Source: Thiofaba sp039822285
GTDB lineage: Bacteria > Pseudomonadota > Gammaproteobacteria > Halothiobacillales > Halothiobacillaceae
Length of the DNA stretch: 64,000 nt
Reading direction: 5' to 3'
Assembly (NCBI RefSeq): GCF_039822285.1
Contig: NZ_JBAJEY010000002.1
Location: 186,001-250,000 of the forward strand
Each line of letters starts with the position of its first letter. Within the stretch, counting starts at the first letter, position 1. A model generated the notes under the pieces. The model searched no databases, was not told the DNA's origin, and saw only the letters and a list, made by a program, of their open reading frames with translations. This document shows positions 7,019-14,806 of this stretch, one piece after another. Position numbers and translations under genes: made by a program.

Positions 7019-7741
7019 TCAGGAAGCGACCGCGGGCCAGGACTCTGGCGCGCGACCGAAATTGATCAGCATCTGCTCGCGCATGGCCTCCATGCGGTCG
7101 AGCTCGCCCATGCGGGTGTAAAGCTCAAGCAGCTCGGCGGCCACCCCCGGCTGGTCCGGCTCGATGAGGAGCGCGTTCTCGAGGGTCTCCAGGGCCTGTT
7201 CGAGCTGCCCATACTCGACCAGCTCGCGCGCCTCCTCCAGCGGGGTACGCTCCTGCGCACCCCCTTGGGCCTTGTGGCGCAGCACGAGCTGGTCAGTGCC
7301 ACAGAATCCGGTGCGCAGCAGCGAGCTGCGTACTCGCGCGATGGCCGGGTCACAGGCACGGATGCCGCTCTCCAGCTGACGCTGGAGGAACACCAGCGAG
7401 GTACGGTTGAGCAGCGGGGCGGCGAGATCGAGCATGCGCTGCTTGAGGGCCAGGCCCTTGTCACCCAAGGTGATGAGCAGGTCCACCAGCGCACCGTACA
7501 GCGATGCCCCATCCTCGTGACGGATCAGCAGCAGGATGCGCTGCACATGACTGCGCAGCTCGCGGGGATGGTGCACGATGCGATGGCCGAGGTAGTTCAG
7601 GGCGCTGTCGACGTCGTACACATGCCGAAGCTGAAGGCTGCCATGGCCGTGGATGGCCATGTGGGGATCAAGCGCAAGATCCGCGGCCGGCAGGCTGGCG
7701 GGTTCCCCCTTGAGGCGGACGAGCGGGAGGGGCATGTTCAT
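7019..7741 (-). CDS. TPR-like protein, first gene of the signalling cluster
   Basis: This 240-residue soluble protein has a C-terminal tetratricopeptide-like region (residues about 165-230, LEEARELVEYGQLEQALETLENALLIEPD and a second repeat). The remainder is of unknown function, mostly predicted helix. The C-terminal repeat recalls the cytoplasmic end of FimV-type proteins that help type IV pili, but no LysM or membrane segment is present. Two ATG codons (7741 and 7735) are possible starts and neither has a strong ribosome-binding site. Twelve bases separate it from the receiver-like gene. The 127 bases upstream should hold the main promoter, but I see no clear consensus there. Confidence 0.6.
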   Translation of the reverse strand: MNMPLPLVRLKGEPASLPAADLALDPHMAIHGHGSLQLRHVYDVDSALNYLGHRIVHHPRELRSHVQRILLLIRHEDGASLYGALVDLLITLGDKGLALKQRMLDLAAPLLNRTSLVFLQRQLESGIRACDPAIARVRSSLLRTGFCGTDQLVLRHKAQGGAQERTPLEEARELVEYGQLEQALETLENALLIEPDQPGVAAELLELYTRMGELDRMEAMREQMLINFGRAPESWPAVAS

Positions 7742-7868
7742 GCAGCACCATCTTCCATATGGAACTTATGCCCTCATTCAATCATGGTCTTTCGCCGTTT
7801 GTCACCTCCCATCCCCGCTGGGCGGAGCAGGCCGCGATCACCAGGCCAGCGAAGACATCCTTCATGCT

Positions 7869-9146
7869 TCATGCCGACAGCCCCTTGAGGGCCAGGCGCG
7901 CCGCACCGCAGGCGGGGATGGCGTCCGGGCAAGACTCGACGGGCACGCCAAGCAGGCGGGCGCGGAGGGCGGTCCAGACTGGATTGCGCGCCCCGCCCCC
8001 CATGCTCAGCACCCGCGCGGGCCAGGGGGCACCAAGCTCGTGCAGGCGGCGGTAGCCCTCAAGCTCGATGCGCGCCATACCCTCGAGCAGGCCGTGCAGG
8101 AAGCGGGCATCATCTTCGGGCCGCGGCGCAAGCCGTGGGGCCAGGGCGGGATCCGCGACGGGAAAGCGCTCGCCCGGCGCGGGCAGGGGGTAGTAATCCA
8201 GGCCGCTGTCCTGCCGGGGGTCGATGCGCGCGGACAAGACCTCGAGCCTTGCTTCGTCAAAATACTGCCGCAGCACCGCGCCGCCGCTGTTGGAGGCCCC
8301 ACCGGCCAGCCACACATCGCCCAACCGGTGGCTGTAGACGCCGTATTCCGGCGCGAAGACCGGGCGATCGGAAAAGACCTTGAGCGCCAAGGTGGTGCCA
8401 AGGGTGGTGACCGCATCGCCGACCCGGGAGCCCCCGCTCGCAAGGGTGGCGGCGATGCTGTCGGTGGTGCCGGCGACGATGACCAGCGCCGAGGAGAGTC
8501 CGAGCATCCCGGCCATCCCGGGATCCACCCGTCCAAGCGGCGTGCCCGGCGCATGCGCCAGCGGGAGGCAGCCCGGGTCGACGCCGAGCGCACCGAGCCA
8601 GTCCGGCCAGCGGCGCTCCAGCACGTCATAGCCCATCTTGAGAAGGTTGTTCTCATCCCCGAGATCGAAACGGCCGAGCAGGCGCCCGGCCACCCACTCA
8701 GCCTGATGCAGGAGGCGCGCGCTGCCGGGCAGGCCCCGCCCCTTGAGCCAGAGCAGTTTGGCGAGGCTTGCGGTCGCGCCGTGCCCGCCGCTCTCGCGCG
8801 GGGCGACCGCCGCGATGCGCGCGGCCTCGTCCCTTGCGCGGGCATCGTGGTACATCAGCGCGGGATGCAGGGGGCGGCCCTCCTGGCTGCAGGCGACCAG
8901 GGTGCCGGACGTGCCGTCGATGGCAAGCGCGCGCAGGGCGCCGAGATCGATCCGGCGGGCAAGCTCGCCAAGCAGAGCGCACAGGGCTGTCCACCACTGC
9001 TCCGGGTCTTGCTCCCAGCCACCGTCGGCCGTCTGAAGCGGGGCGGGCAGAGGGACCGCGGCTTCGGCCACAGACCGCCCCCCGGCATCGAGCACGCAGG
9101 CCCGCACCCCGGAGGTGCCAAAGTCGATGCCGACGACCTGAGCCAT
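7869..9146 (-). CDS. FGGY-family sugar kinase, probable D-ribulokinase
   Basis: The 425-residue product is a FGGY carbohydrate kinase that should transfer phosphate from ATP to a sugar. DFGTSG at residues 8-13 is the first phosphate-binding motif, AIDGTSGT follows near residue 70, and AGTTDS carries the likely catalytic Asp. GGASNSGGA and SMGGGARN complete the ATPase core. The short length and many of these segments match, from memory, the cyanobacterial and plant SePSK/XK-1 type that phosphorylates D-ribulose. Ordinary xylulokinases are nearer 480-520 residues. The start is ATG at 9146. No sugar transporter or isomerase is adjacent, so it may serve repair or salvage of ribulose. Confidence 0.85.
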   Translation of the reverse strand: MAQVVGIDFGTSGVRACVLDAGGRSVAEAAVPLPAPLQTADGGWEQDPEQWWTALCALLGELARRIDLGALRALAIDGTSGTLVACSQEGRPLHPALMYHDARARDEAARIAAVAPRESGGHGATASLAKLLWLKGRGLPGSARLLHQAEWVAGRLLGRFDLGDENNLLKMGYDVLERRWPDWLGALGVDPGCLPLAHAPGTPLGRVDPGMAGMLGLSSALVIVAGTTDSIAATLASGGSRVGDAVTTLGTTLALKVFSDRPVFAPEYGVYSHRLGDVWLAGGASNSGGAVLRQYFDEARLEVLSARIDPRQDSGLDYYPLPAPGERFPVADPALAPRLAPRPEDDARFLHGLLEGMARIELEGYRRLHELGAPWPARVLSMGGGARNPVWTALRARLLGVPVESCPDAIPACGAARLALKGLSA

Positions 9147-9160
9147 CCGTCGGCGGCGCC

Positions 9161-9856
9161 TCAGGGCAGGACGCAGGCGATGCCGCCAGCCTGGACGACG
9201 ATGTGGCTCTCCCCGCCCTCCACCTCGAGCGGGGGGACGCCGGCCGTCTCGGCAAGCATGGCCCGCGCCACCATCGGCCGCAGTGGGGCGCCCTCCTGCG
9301 GGCTGAGCTGGATGCGGCGCAGCTCCACCCTGGGCCGCCCCAGGGTCTGGCGCAGCGCCTCGGCACGGGCCATCAGGCTGTGGGCCGCCTCCTGCATCAG
9401 CAGGGTCTCGGCCTCGGCGCGCGAGGCGGCGGAGAGCGCAAACCACAACCCGTCGAGCCCCATCCGCTCCTGCTGGCGGGCAACGAAGCGCATGGCGGCG
9501 GGGAAATCCCGGGATTCGAGCAGCAATTCATGGCGCACCCGCCAACGCTCGATACGGCGATCCTTGGGGGCATAGACCGGCTGGGTGCGGTAGCCGCCGG
9601 AGGTCAGCCGGAGCGCCGGCACGGCCCTGGCGCTCTGCATCGCCTCGTTGGCCAGCTGGTTGACCTCCTCGGCCAGCGCCGCCGGCTCCAGCCCCTCGCG
9701 CTCGATGACCAGCCGGGCGTGGAGAGTGTCATTGGCCACGTCGCGCTCGGCGCGGGCCTCGAGCTGCAGCTCGGTGGCGCCCGCTGGGCAGAGCCCGACC
9801 TCGTTCGCCAGGGTGGGCAACGGGGCTAGGAGCAGCAGGGGAAGCAGACGTTTCAT
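9161..9856 (-). CDS. SIMPL (DUF541) domain envelope protein
   Basis: The 231-residue product begins with a signal peptide (MKRLLPLLLLAPLPTLA) and is probably periplasmic. The rest matches the SIMPL/DUF541 family: ARAERDVANDTLHARLVIE at the start of the domain, YRTQPVYAPKDRRIERWRV in the middle, and RPMVARAML near the end. The family has no agreed biochemical function and some members are linked to oxidative stress or outer-membrane proteins. It ends 14 bases before the kinase start codon, so both may share a transcript. Confidence 0.85.
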   Translation of the reverse strand: MKRLLPLLLLAPLPTLANEVGLCPAGATELQLEARAERDVANDTLHARLVIEREGLEPAALAEEVNQLANEAMQSARAVPALRLTSGGYRTQPVYAPKDRRIERWRVRHELLLESRDFPAAMRFVARQQERMGLDGLWFALSAASRAEAETLLMQEAAHSLMARAEALRQTLGRPRVELRRIQLSPQEGAPLRPMVARAMLAETAGVPPLEVEGGESHIVVQAGGIACVLP

Positions 9857-9935
9857 GGGGCACCTCGCGGGAATCGTCGTGGATATCCCTTGAGACTAGT
9901 CCGGCGCGGGGTGCGCTGCACCAGCCAGGCAGGCC

Positions 9936-10325
9936 TTACGGCAGCTCGACCTTGACCGGCGGCAGCCAGCCTTCCTTGCGGTGCTCGGCGACCACGGTGG
10001 TGTAGATACCGCCGCGCACGTTCCACTCGCCGGTCACACGCATGTAGCGCGGCTCGGTGGCGGCGACCAGATCGGTGAGGATGCGGTTGGTCATCGCCTC
10101 GTGGAAGCCGCCCTCCTCACGGAACGACCACATGTACAGCTTCAGGGCCTTGAGCTCGACACATTTTTGGTCGGCGATGTAGTCGATGTAGATCGTGGCG
10201 AAGTCGGGCTGGCCGGTCTTGGGACAGAGACAGGTGAACTCCGGCACGCGGATGCGGATGGTAAAATCCCGCTCCGGATTGGGGTTGGCGAAGGTTTCCA
10301 GGTCTTTGGACGGGCGGGTAGACAT
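9936..10325 (-). CDS. queF: NADPH-dependent preQ0 reductase QueF (short type)
   Basis: QueF reduces 7-cyano-7-deazaguanine (preQ0) to preQ1, using NADPH, in the synthesis of queuosine for tRNA position 34. The 129-residue length marks the single-domain type. The motif CPKTGQPDFA contains the nucleophile Cys34 and the general acid Asp41, and EGGFHE near residue 72 belongs to the substrate/NADPH pocket. No other queuosine gene is adjacent. It is transcribed divergently from smc with 87 bases between the start codons; I see no preQ1 riboswitch there. Confidence 0.96.
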   Translation of the reverse strand: MSTRPSKDLETFANPNPERDFTIRIRVPEFTCLCPKTGQPDFATIYIDYIADQKCVELKALKLYMWSFREEGGFHEAMTNRILTDLVAATEPRYMRVTGEWNVRGGIYTTVVAEHRKEGWLPPVKVELP

Positions 10326-10412
10326 GATTTTTTCTCGGGTTCTGGACTGAATGGCGCGGATTATAAGCGAATGCGCCCAAGGCCTGTGCCAGCATGAGGA
10401 TCGGAGCCCCGC

Positions 10413-13400
10413 ATGCGGCTAACCGCCCTGCGCCTCGCCGGCTTCAAGTCCTTCGTCGACCCCACCGAGATCCGCTTTCCCTCCGAGTTGGTGGGGATCG
10501 TGGGCCCGAACGGCTGCGGCAAGTCCAACACCCTGGACGCCATCCGCTGGGTGATGGGCGAATCCTCCGCCAAACACCTGCGCGGGCAGTCGCTCGATGA
10601 TGTGATCTTTGCCGGCAGCGGTCAGCGCAAGCCCCTCGCGCAGGCCTCGGTCGAATTGGTGTTCGACAACGGTGCCGGACTGCTCAAAGGGCCGTGGGCA
10701 CGGCCAGGTGAGATCAGCGTGCGCCGCGTCCTCACCCGCGACGGCCAGTCCAAGTACTTCCTCAATGGCACACGCTGCCGGCGCAAGGACATCGCCGACC
10801 TGTTCCTCGGCACCGGCCTCGGCTCGCGCAGCTACGCCATCATCGAGCAGGGCCAGATCAACCGCCTGATCGAGGCGCGCCCGGAGGAGATGCGCGCCAC
10901 GCTCGAGGAGGCGGCTGGCATCTCGCGCTACAAGGAACGCCGGCGCGAGACGGAGGGCTCCATCCAGCACACGCGCGAAAACCTCGCCCGCCTCGACGAT
11001 TTGCGCGAGGAGCTCGGCCGCCAGCTCGAACGGCTCGAGCGGCAGGCCAGGACTGCCGAGCGCTTCCGCCAGCTGCAGGCGGTGGAGGGCCAGCTTGAGC
11101 TGGCCCTGAATGCCCTGCAGCTGCGCCGCCTGCGGGAGGAGCAGCGGGCCGAGGAAGCTCGCCTCACCGAGGAGGAGGCCCATCTGCTCGCCGCCCAGGC
11201 CGCCCTGCACGAAGGCGCGACGCGACTCGAGCAGGCCCGCGCCCACGAGGCCGCAAGCCTAGAGGCCCTGCACCAGGCCCAGGCCGCCGCCTACGCCCAA
11301 GGGGCCGAGGTGGCGCGGCTGGAGCAGGCCCTGCGCCATGCGCGCGAGATGCGCGAGCGGGTCGGCCAGGAGCTGCGGACCCTGGAGCAGGAGACGGCCA
11401 TGCATGCCCGCCTCGAGGGCGAGGCCGCCGAGCAGCTGGCCCGCCTGTCGGGCGAGCGCGAGCGGGCGCGCGAGGCCATCGCCGTACTCGAGGCGGCCTG
11501 CCTGGATGCGCGGGACCGCCTGCACGCAGCCGAGGCGGAGGCTCTGCGGGCACGCCAGACCTTCGAGGCCGCCCAGGCCCGTGCCCAGGAACCGGCCCAG
11601 CAGATTCGTGTGGAGCGCACCCGCCTGGAACATGCCGAACGGCAGCAGCGGGTCCTGCTCGATCGCCGCCAGCGCCTGCGCGTCGAACAGCTCGAAGACG
11701 AGGCGCGACGGCTGGAAGGCGAGCTTGCCGAGGCCCGTGCCGCATTCGATGCCCAAGCCGTCGGCGCGGAGGCCCTGGAACAGACCCAGGCGGAGCTTGA
11801 CGCGGCCCTGCGCGAGGCGCGCGCCACCCTGGCGGCGGCCGAGGGCGCGGCCGAGGCCCTGCGGCGCGAGGAAGCGGGGGTGGCCGCCGAGCTGCGCGCC
11901 CTGCGGGCGCTCGAGCAGGCATTGATCGGCGACGAGTCGCCCGCCCTGCGCACCTGGCTCAAGCAGCAGGGTTTGGGCGACGAGCGCGCCGGGGGGCGGG
12001 TCACCCCCGCGCCGGAGTGGGCCACGGCGCTGGATGCCGTGCTTGGCGGAGCCCTGCAGGCCGTGCCGGTCGACGCCCTCGATGCGTGGCGCGAACGTGC
12101 GGCCGAGGAGGGCGCACGCGGCTTGTGGCTGGTGGAGACGAGCCCCGAGCCGCCAACCGGCGGCATCCTGCACGGCGATTGCGCCGCCGCCCTGCTGGGC
12201 GGTCTACGCCCGATCGAGTCGCTCGCCGAGGCCTTCGCCCGTCGGCACGAACTCGCCCCCGGCGAGGTTTGGCTCACGCCGCAGGGCGAACAGGTCAGCC
12301 GCCATGCCTGGCGGCGGCCGCCGGCCCATGAGGCGGGCTCGGGCACCCTGACCCGTCGCCTGCGCCTCGCCGAGGTCGAGGCCGCGCACGCCGCCCTCCA
12401 GCCGCGCCTTGCGGAGGCACAGGCCATGGCCCAGCAGGCGCGCCAGGCCCTGCAGGGGCTGGAGACACGCCAGGCCACGGCCCAGCGCGAGGCGCGCGAG
12501 ATCCTGCGCCGCCAGGGCGAGGCCGCCACCCGGCTCGAGCAGCTGCGCCTGCGGCTGGAGCAAGCGCAGAGCCGCCTGCGCGGGCAGCGGCGCGAACAGG
12601 ACGAGGTGGCGGCGGAGCTTGCGCGCGTGGAGGCGGAGCTCGAGGCGCACCGCCAGGCGGTGCGCACGCTGACCGAGGCTGTGCGCGAGCAGGAGGCCGC
12701 CCTGGCCAAGGCCCGGGCGGCGCGCGATGCGGCCGAGCAGGCCATCGCCCAGGCCCGCGAGGTGAGCCGCGCGGCCGAGCGTGACGAGCAGGCCGCCCGC
12801 GCTCGCCTGCAGACGCTCGAACGCGAGTGCGAACTGCGCACCCACCAGCTTGAGCAACATCGCGCCCAGGCCGCGCGGCTGGCCGAGAGACGCGCCGAGC
12901 TTACACAGCGCGCCCAGGAGGCCGAGGCCCCCCTCGCCGGCCTGATGGCCGAGCTTACGGCCGCGCGGGCCGCCGAGGCCGAGGCCGCCGAGGCCCTGAA
13001 CCGTGCCCGCCAGGATCTCGCCCAGGCGCAGGAGGCCACCCGCCAGGCGCAGGAGGCACACATGGGCGCCGAGCGCACGCTCGAGGGGGCGCGGCGCACG
13101 GTCGAGGGGCGGCGCCTGACGGTACAGGCCCTGGCCCTACGCGCCGAGTCCCCCGCCGCCGCCCTCGCCCAGGCGGGCGAAGAGGCCACGGCCCTGGCGC
13201 TCGAGGGGCTGGCCGGAGTGGACGTCGAAGGCTGCCAGGCGCGCCTCGAAGAGACGCGCGCGCGCATCGCCCGCCTGGGTGCGGTCAACCTCGCCGCGCT
13301 GGAGGAGTTCGAGGAGGCCCGCCAGCGCAAGGCCCATCTGGATGCCCAGCAGGCCGACCTGACCGAAGCCCTCGCCACCCTCGAGGCGGCCATCGCCAAG

Positions 13401-13901
13401 ATGGACCGCGAGACGCGCGGCCGTTTCCGCGCGACCTTCGACGCAGTCAACGCCGGGCTCGGCGAGATCTTCCAGCGCCTGTTCGGCGGCGGCGAGGCCT
13501 ACCTCTCCCTCACCTCCGACGACTGGCTGGAGGCAGGGGTCCAGCTCATGGCCCGTCCACCGGGCAAGAAGGTCAGCCACATCCACCTGCTCTCGGGCGG
13601 GGAGAAATCGCTCACGGCCATCGCCCTGGTGTTCGCCATCTTCCAGCTCAACCCCGCGCCGTTCTGCCTCTTGGACGAAGTCGACGCCCCGCTGGACGAG
13701 GCGAACGTGGGGCGATTCTGTGCTATGGTGCGCGAAATGGCTGAACGCGTGCAGTTCATCTTCATCACCCACAACAAGACCACCATGGAGCTGGCCCGCC
13801 AGCTGGTCGGCGTGACCATGCGCGAGGCCGGCGTGTCGCGGATCGTGGCCGTCGACCTGGACGAAGCCGTGCGCCTGGTGGAGACCCGGGCACAGCCCTG
13901 A
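10413..13901 (+). CDS. smc: Chromosome partition/condensin protein SMC
   Basis: SMC is the ATPase of the bacterial condensin SMC-ScpAB. The 1162-residue product has the N-terminal head with Walker A GPNGCGKSN at residues 31-39. Two long Ala/Glu/Arg-rich coiled coils flank a hinge at about residues 500-640. The C-terminal head carries the signature LSGGEKS and Walker B CLLDEVDAPLD. It closes with a D-loop and an ITHNKTTM segment. The bacterium thus uses SMC and not MukB, which fits gammaproteobacteria outside the enteric/Vibrio group. The start is ATG at 10413. The gene is followed after 19 bases by zipA and then ligA. Confidence 0.98.
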   Translation: MRLTALRLAGFKSFVDPTEIRFPSELVGIVGPNGCGKSNTLDAIRWVMGESSAKHLRGQSLDDVIFAGSGQRKPLAQASVELVFDNGAGLLKGPWARPGEISVRRVLTRDGQSKYFLNGTRCRRKDIADLFLGTGLGSRSYAIIEQGQINRLIEARPEEMRATLEEAAGISRYKERRRETEGSIQHTRENLARLDDLREELGRQLERLERQARTAERFRQLQAVEGQLELALNALQLRRLREEQRAEEARLTEEEAHLLAAQAALHEGATRLEQARAHEAASLEALHQAQAAAYAQGAEVARLEQALRHAREMRERVGQELRTLEQETAMHARLEGEAAEQLARLSGERERAREAIAVLEAACLDARDRLHAAEAEALRARQTFEAAQARAQEPAQQIRVERTRLEHAERQQRVLLDRRQRLRVEQLEDEARRLEGELAEARAAFDAQAVGAEALEQTQAELDAALREARATLAAAEGAAEALRREEAGVAAELRALRALEQALIGDESPALRTWLKQQGLGDERAGGRVTPAPEWATALDAVLGGALQAVPVDALDAWRERAAEEGARGLWLVETSPEPPTGGILHGDCAAALLGGLRPIESLAEAFARRHELAPGEVWLTPQGEQVSRHAWRRPPAHEAGSGTLTRRLRLAEVEAAHAALQPRLAEAQAMAQQARQALQGLETRQATAQREAREILRRQGEAATRLEQLRLRLEQAQSRLRGQRREQDEVAAELARVEAELEAHRQAVRTLTEAVREQEAALAKARAARDAAEQAIAQAREVSRAAERDEQAARARLQTLERECELRTHQLEQHRAQAARLAERRAELTQRAQEAEAPLAGLMAELTAARAAEAEAAEALNRARQDLAQAQEATRQAQEAHMGAERTLEGARRTVEGRRLTVQALALRAESPAAALAQAGEEATALALEGLAGVDVEGCQARLEETRARIARLGAVNLAALEEFEEARQRKAHLDAQQADLTEALATLEAAIAKMDRETRGRFRATFDAVNAGLGEIFQRLFGGGEAYLSLTSDDWLEAGVQLMARPPGKKVSHIHLLSGGEKSLTAIALVFAIFQLNPAPFCLLDEVDAPLDEANVGRFCAMVREMAERVQFIFITHNKTTMELARQLVGVTMREAGVSRIVAVDLDEAVRLVETRAQP

Positions 13902-13920
13902 AACCTTAAGCGAGGCGAGC

Positions 13921-14727
13921 ATGGAGGATTTGCGTTGGATCCTTCTCGGGCTGGGGGCACTGGTGCTCCTCGGCCTGTATCTCTTCAGCCGCAAGCGTCG
14001 TGGTGACGCCATCGTTCCCTTCAACGACGAGTTGAAGGACGACCCGCTGGAGGCTGCCCCGGTGGCCCGCCGCGCCGAGCCGCACATCGAGGACATCAGC
14101 CACTGGGGCGATGAGGGGGTTGGCCCGGTGCGCCGCCGCACCCTCGAGGAGGATGCCGCTACCCCACCGCGCCCCGCCCCCCGCCGCACCCCACGTTTTT
14201 CCTACGAGGCCACGCCGCGCCCTGTCTCGAGCGCCGGGCAGGCGCCCCGAGCGGCCGCACCCGCCGCCGAGCCGCCAGCCGCCCATCCTGCCCCGGAGCC
14301 CCCGGTGAGCGAGCAGCCCGCCGAAGCCGCCCCCCCCGCCGTGGTGCCGGTCTACCTCGTCGCCCGCGACCCGCAGGGCTTTGCCGGAGCCACCCTGCTC
14401 GACGTTTTCGCCCGCCACGGCTTTGAGTTCGGCGAGATGGACGTCTATCACCACGCCGATGCCCGGGGCACCATCCTGTTCAGCCTGATGAACGGCGTCG
14501 CCCCAGGCACCTTCGACCCGTCCACCCTGTCCGAGCAGCGCACGCCCGCCCTGGCCCTGTTCCTGCGCCTGCCGATCCCGGCGCAGCCTGGCCTTGTGTT
14601 CGAGCAGTTCCTCGACATCGCCCACCGCCTGGCCGAGGAGTTGGACGCCACCCTGCTCGACGAGCGCCGTGAGGAGCTTTGCACCGAGTCGATCGACCGC
14701 ATGCGGGAGATCACGTTGGGGGAGTGA
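13921..14727 (+). CDS. zipA: Cell division protein ZipA
   Basis: ZipA anchors FtsZ to the inner membrane during division. The 268-residue protein has an N-terminal membrane segment (residues 4-22, then SRKRR), a Pro/Ala-rich flexible linker (about 50-135) and a C-terminal FtsZ-binding domain (about 140-265). In that domain VPVYLVARDPQGFAGATLLD and FEFGEMDVYHH are recognisable. The ATG at 13921 lies 19 bases after the smc stop codon. A terminator hairpin follows at 14757-14780. ZipA is confined to gammaproteobacteria, which supports the classification of the host. Confidence 0.95.
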   Translation: MEDLRWILLGLGALVLLGLYLFSRKRRGDAIVPFNDELKDDPLEAAPVARRAEPHIEDISHWGDEGVGPVRRRTLEEDAATPPRPAPRRTPRFSYEATPRPVSSAGQAPRAAAPAAEPPAAHPAPEPPVSEQPAEAAPPAVVPVYLVARDPQGFAGATLLDVFARHGFEFGEMDVYHHADARGTILFSLMNGVAPGTFDPSTLSEQRTPALALFLRLPIPAQPGLVFEQFLDIAHRLAEELDATLLDERREELCTESIDRMREITLGE

Positions 14728-14756
14728 GGTACTAACCTCCTCATTCAGACAAAAGC

Positions 14757-14780
14757 AAGGCCGGGATTTTCCCGGCCTTT
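14757..14780 (+). terminator. Intrinsic terminator-like hairpin after zipA
   Basis: A perfect ten-base stem (AAGGCCGGGA at 14757-14766 with its complement at 14770-14779) has a three-base loop and is followed by only one further T. It lies between the zipA stop and the ligA start and could end or reduce smc-zipA transcription. Confidence 0.7.
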
Positions 14781-14806
14781 CGCATCCAACCACGCCGAAT
14801 ACAACC

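Noticed and set aside
6206..7888. A 560-codon plus-strand frame opposite the receiver-like and TPR genes
   Set aside because: It is His/Gln-rich shadow sequence, with no domain and no ribosome-binding site, and it crosses several real gene boundaries.
7653..9575. A 640-codon plus-strand frame opposite the FGGY kinase
   Set aside because: The kinase frame on the minus strand has all family motifs; this frame has low-complexity Arg/Pro/Gly content.
10326..10412. preQ1 riboswitch before queF
   Set aside because: The gap is too short and no H-type pseudoknot pattern with the A-rich tail is visible.
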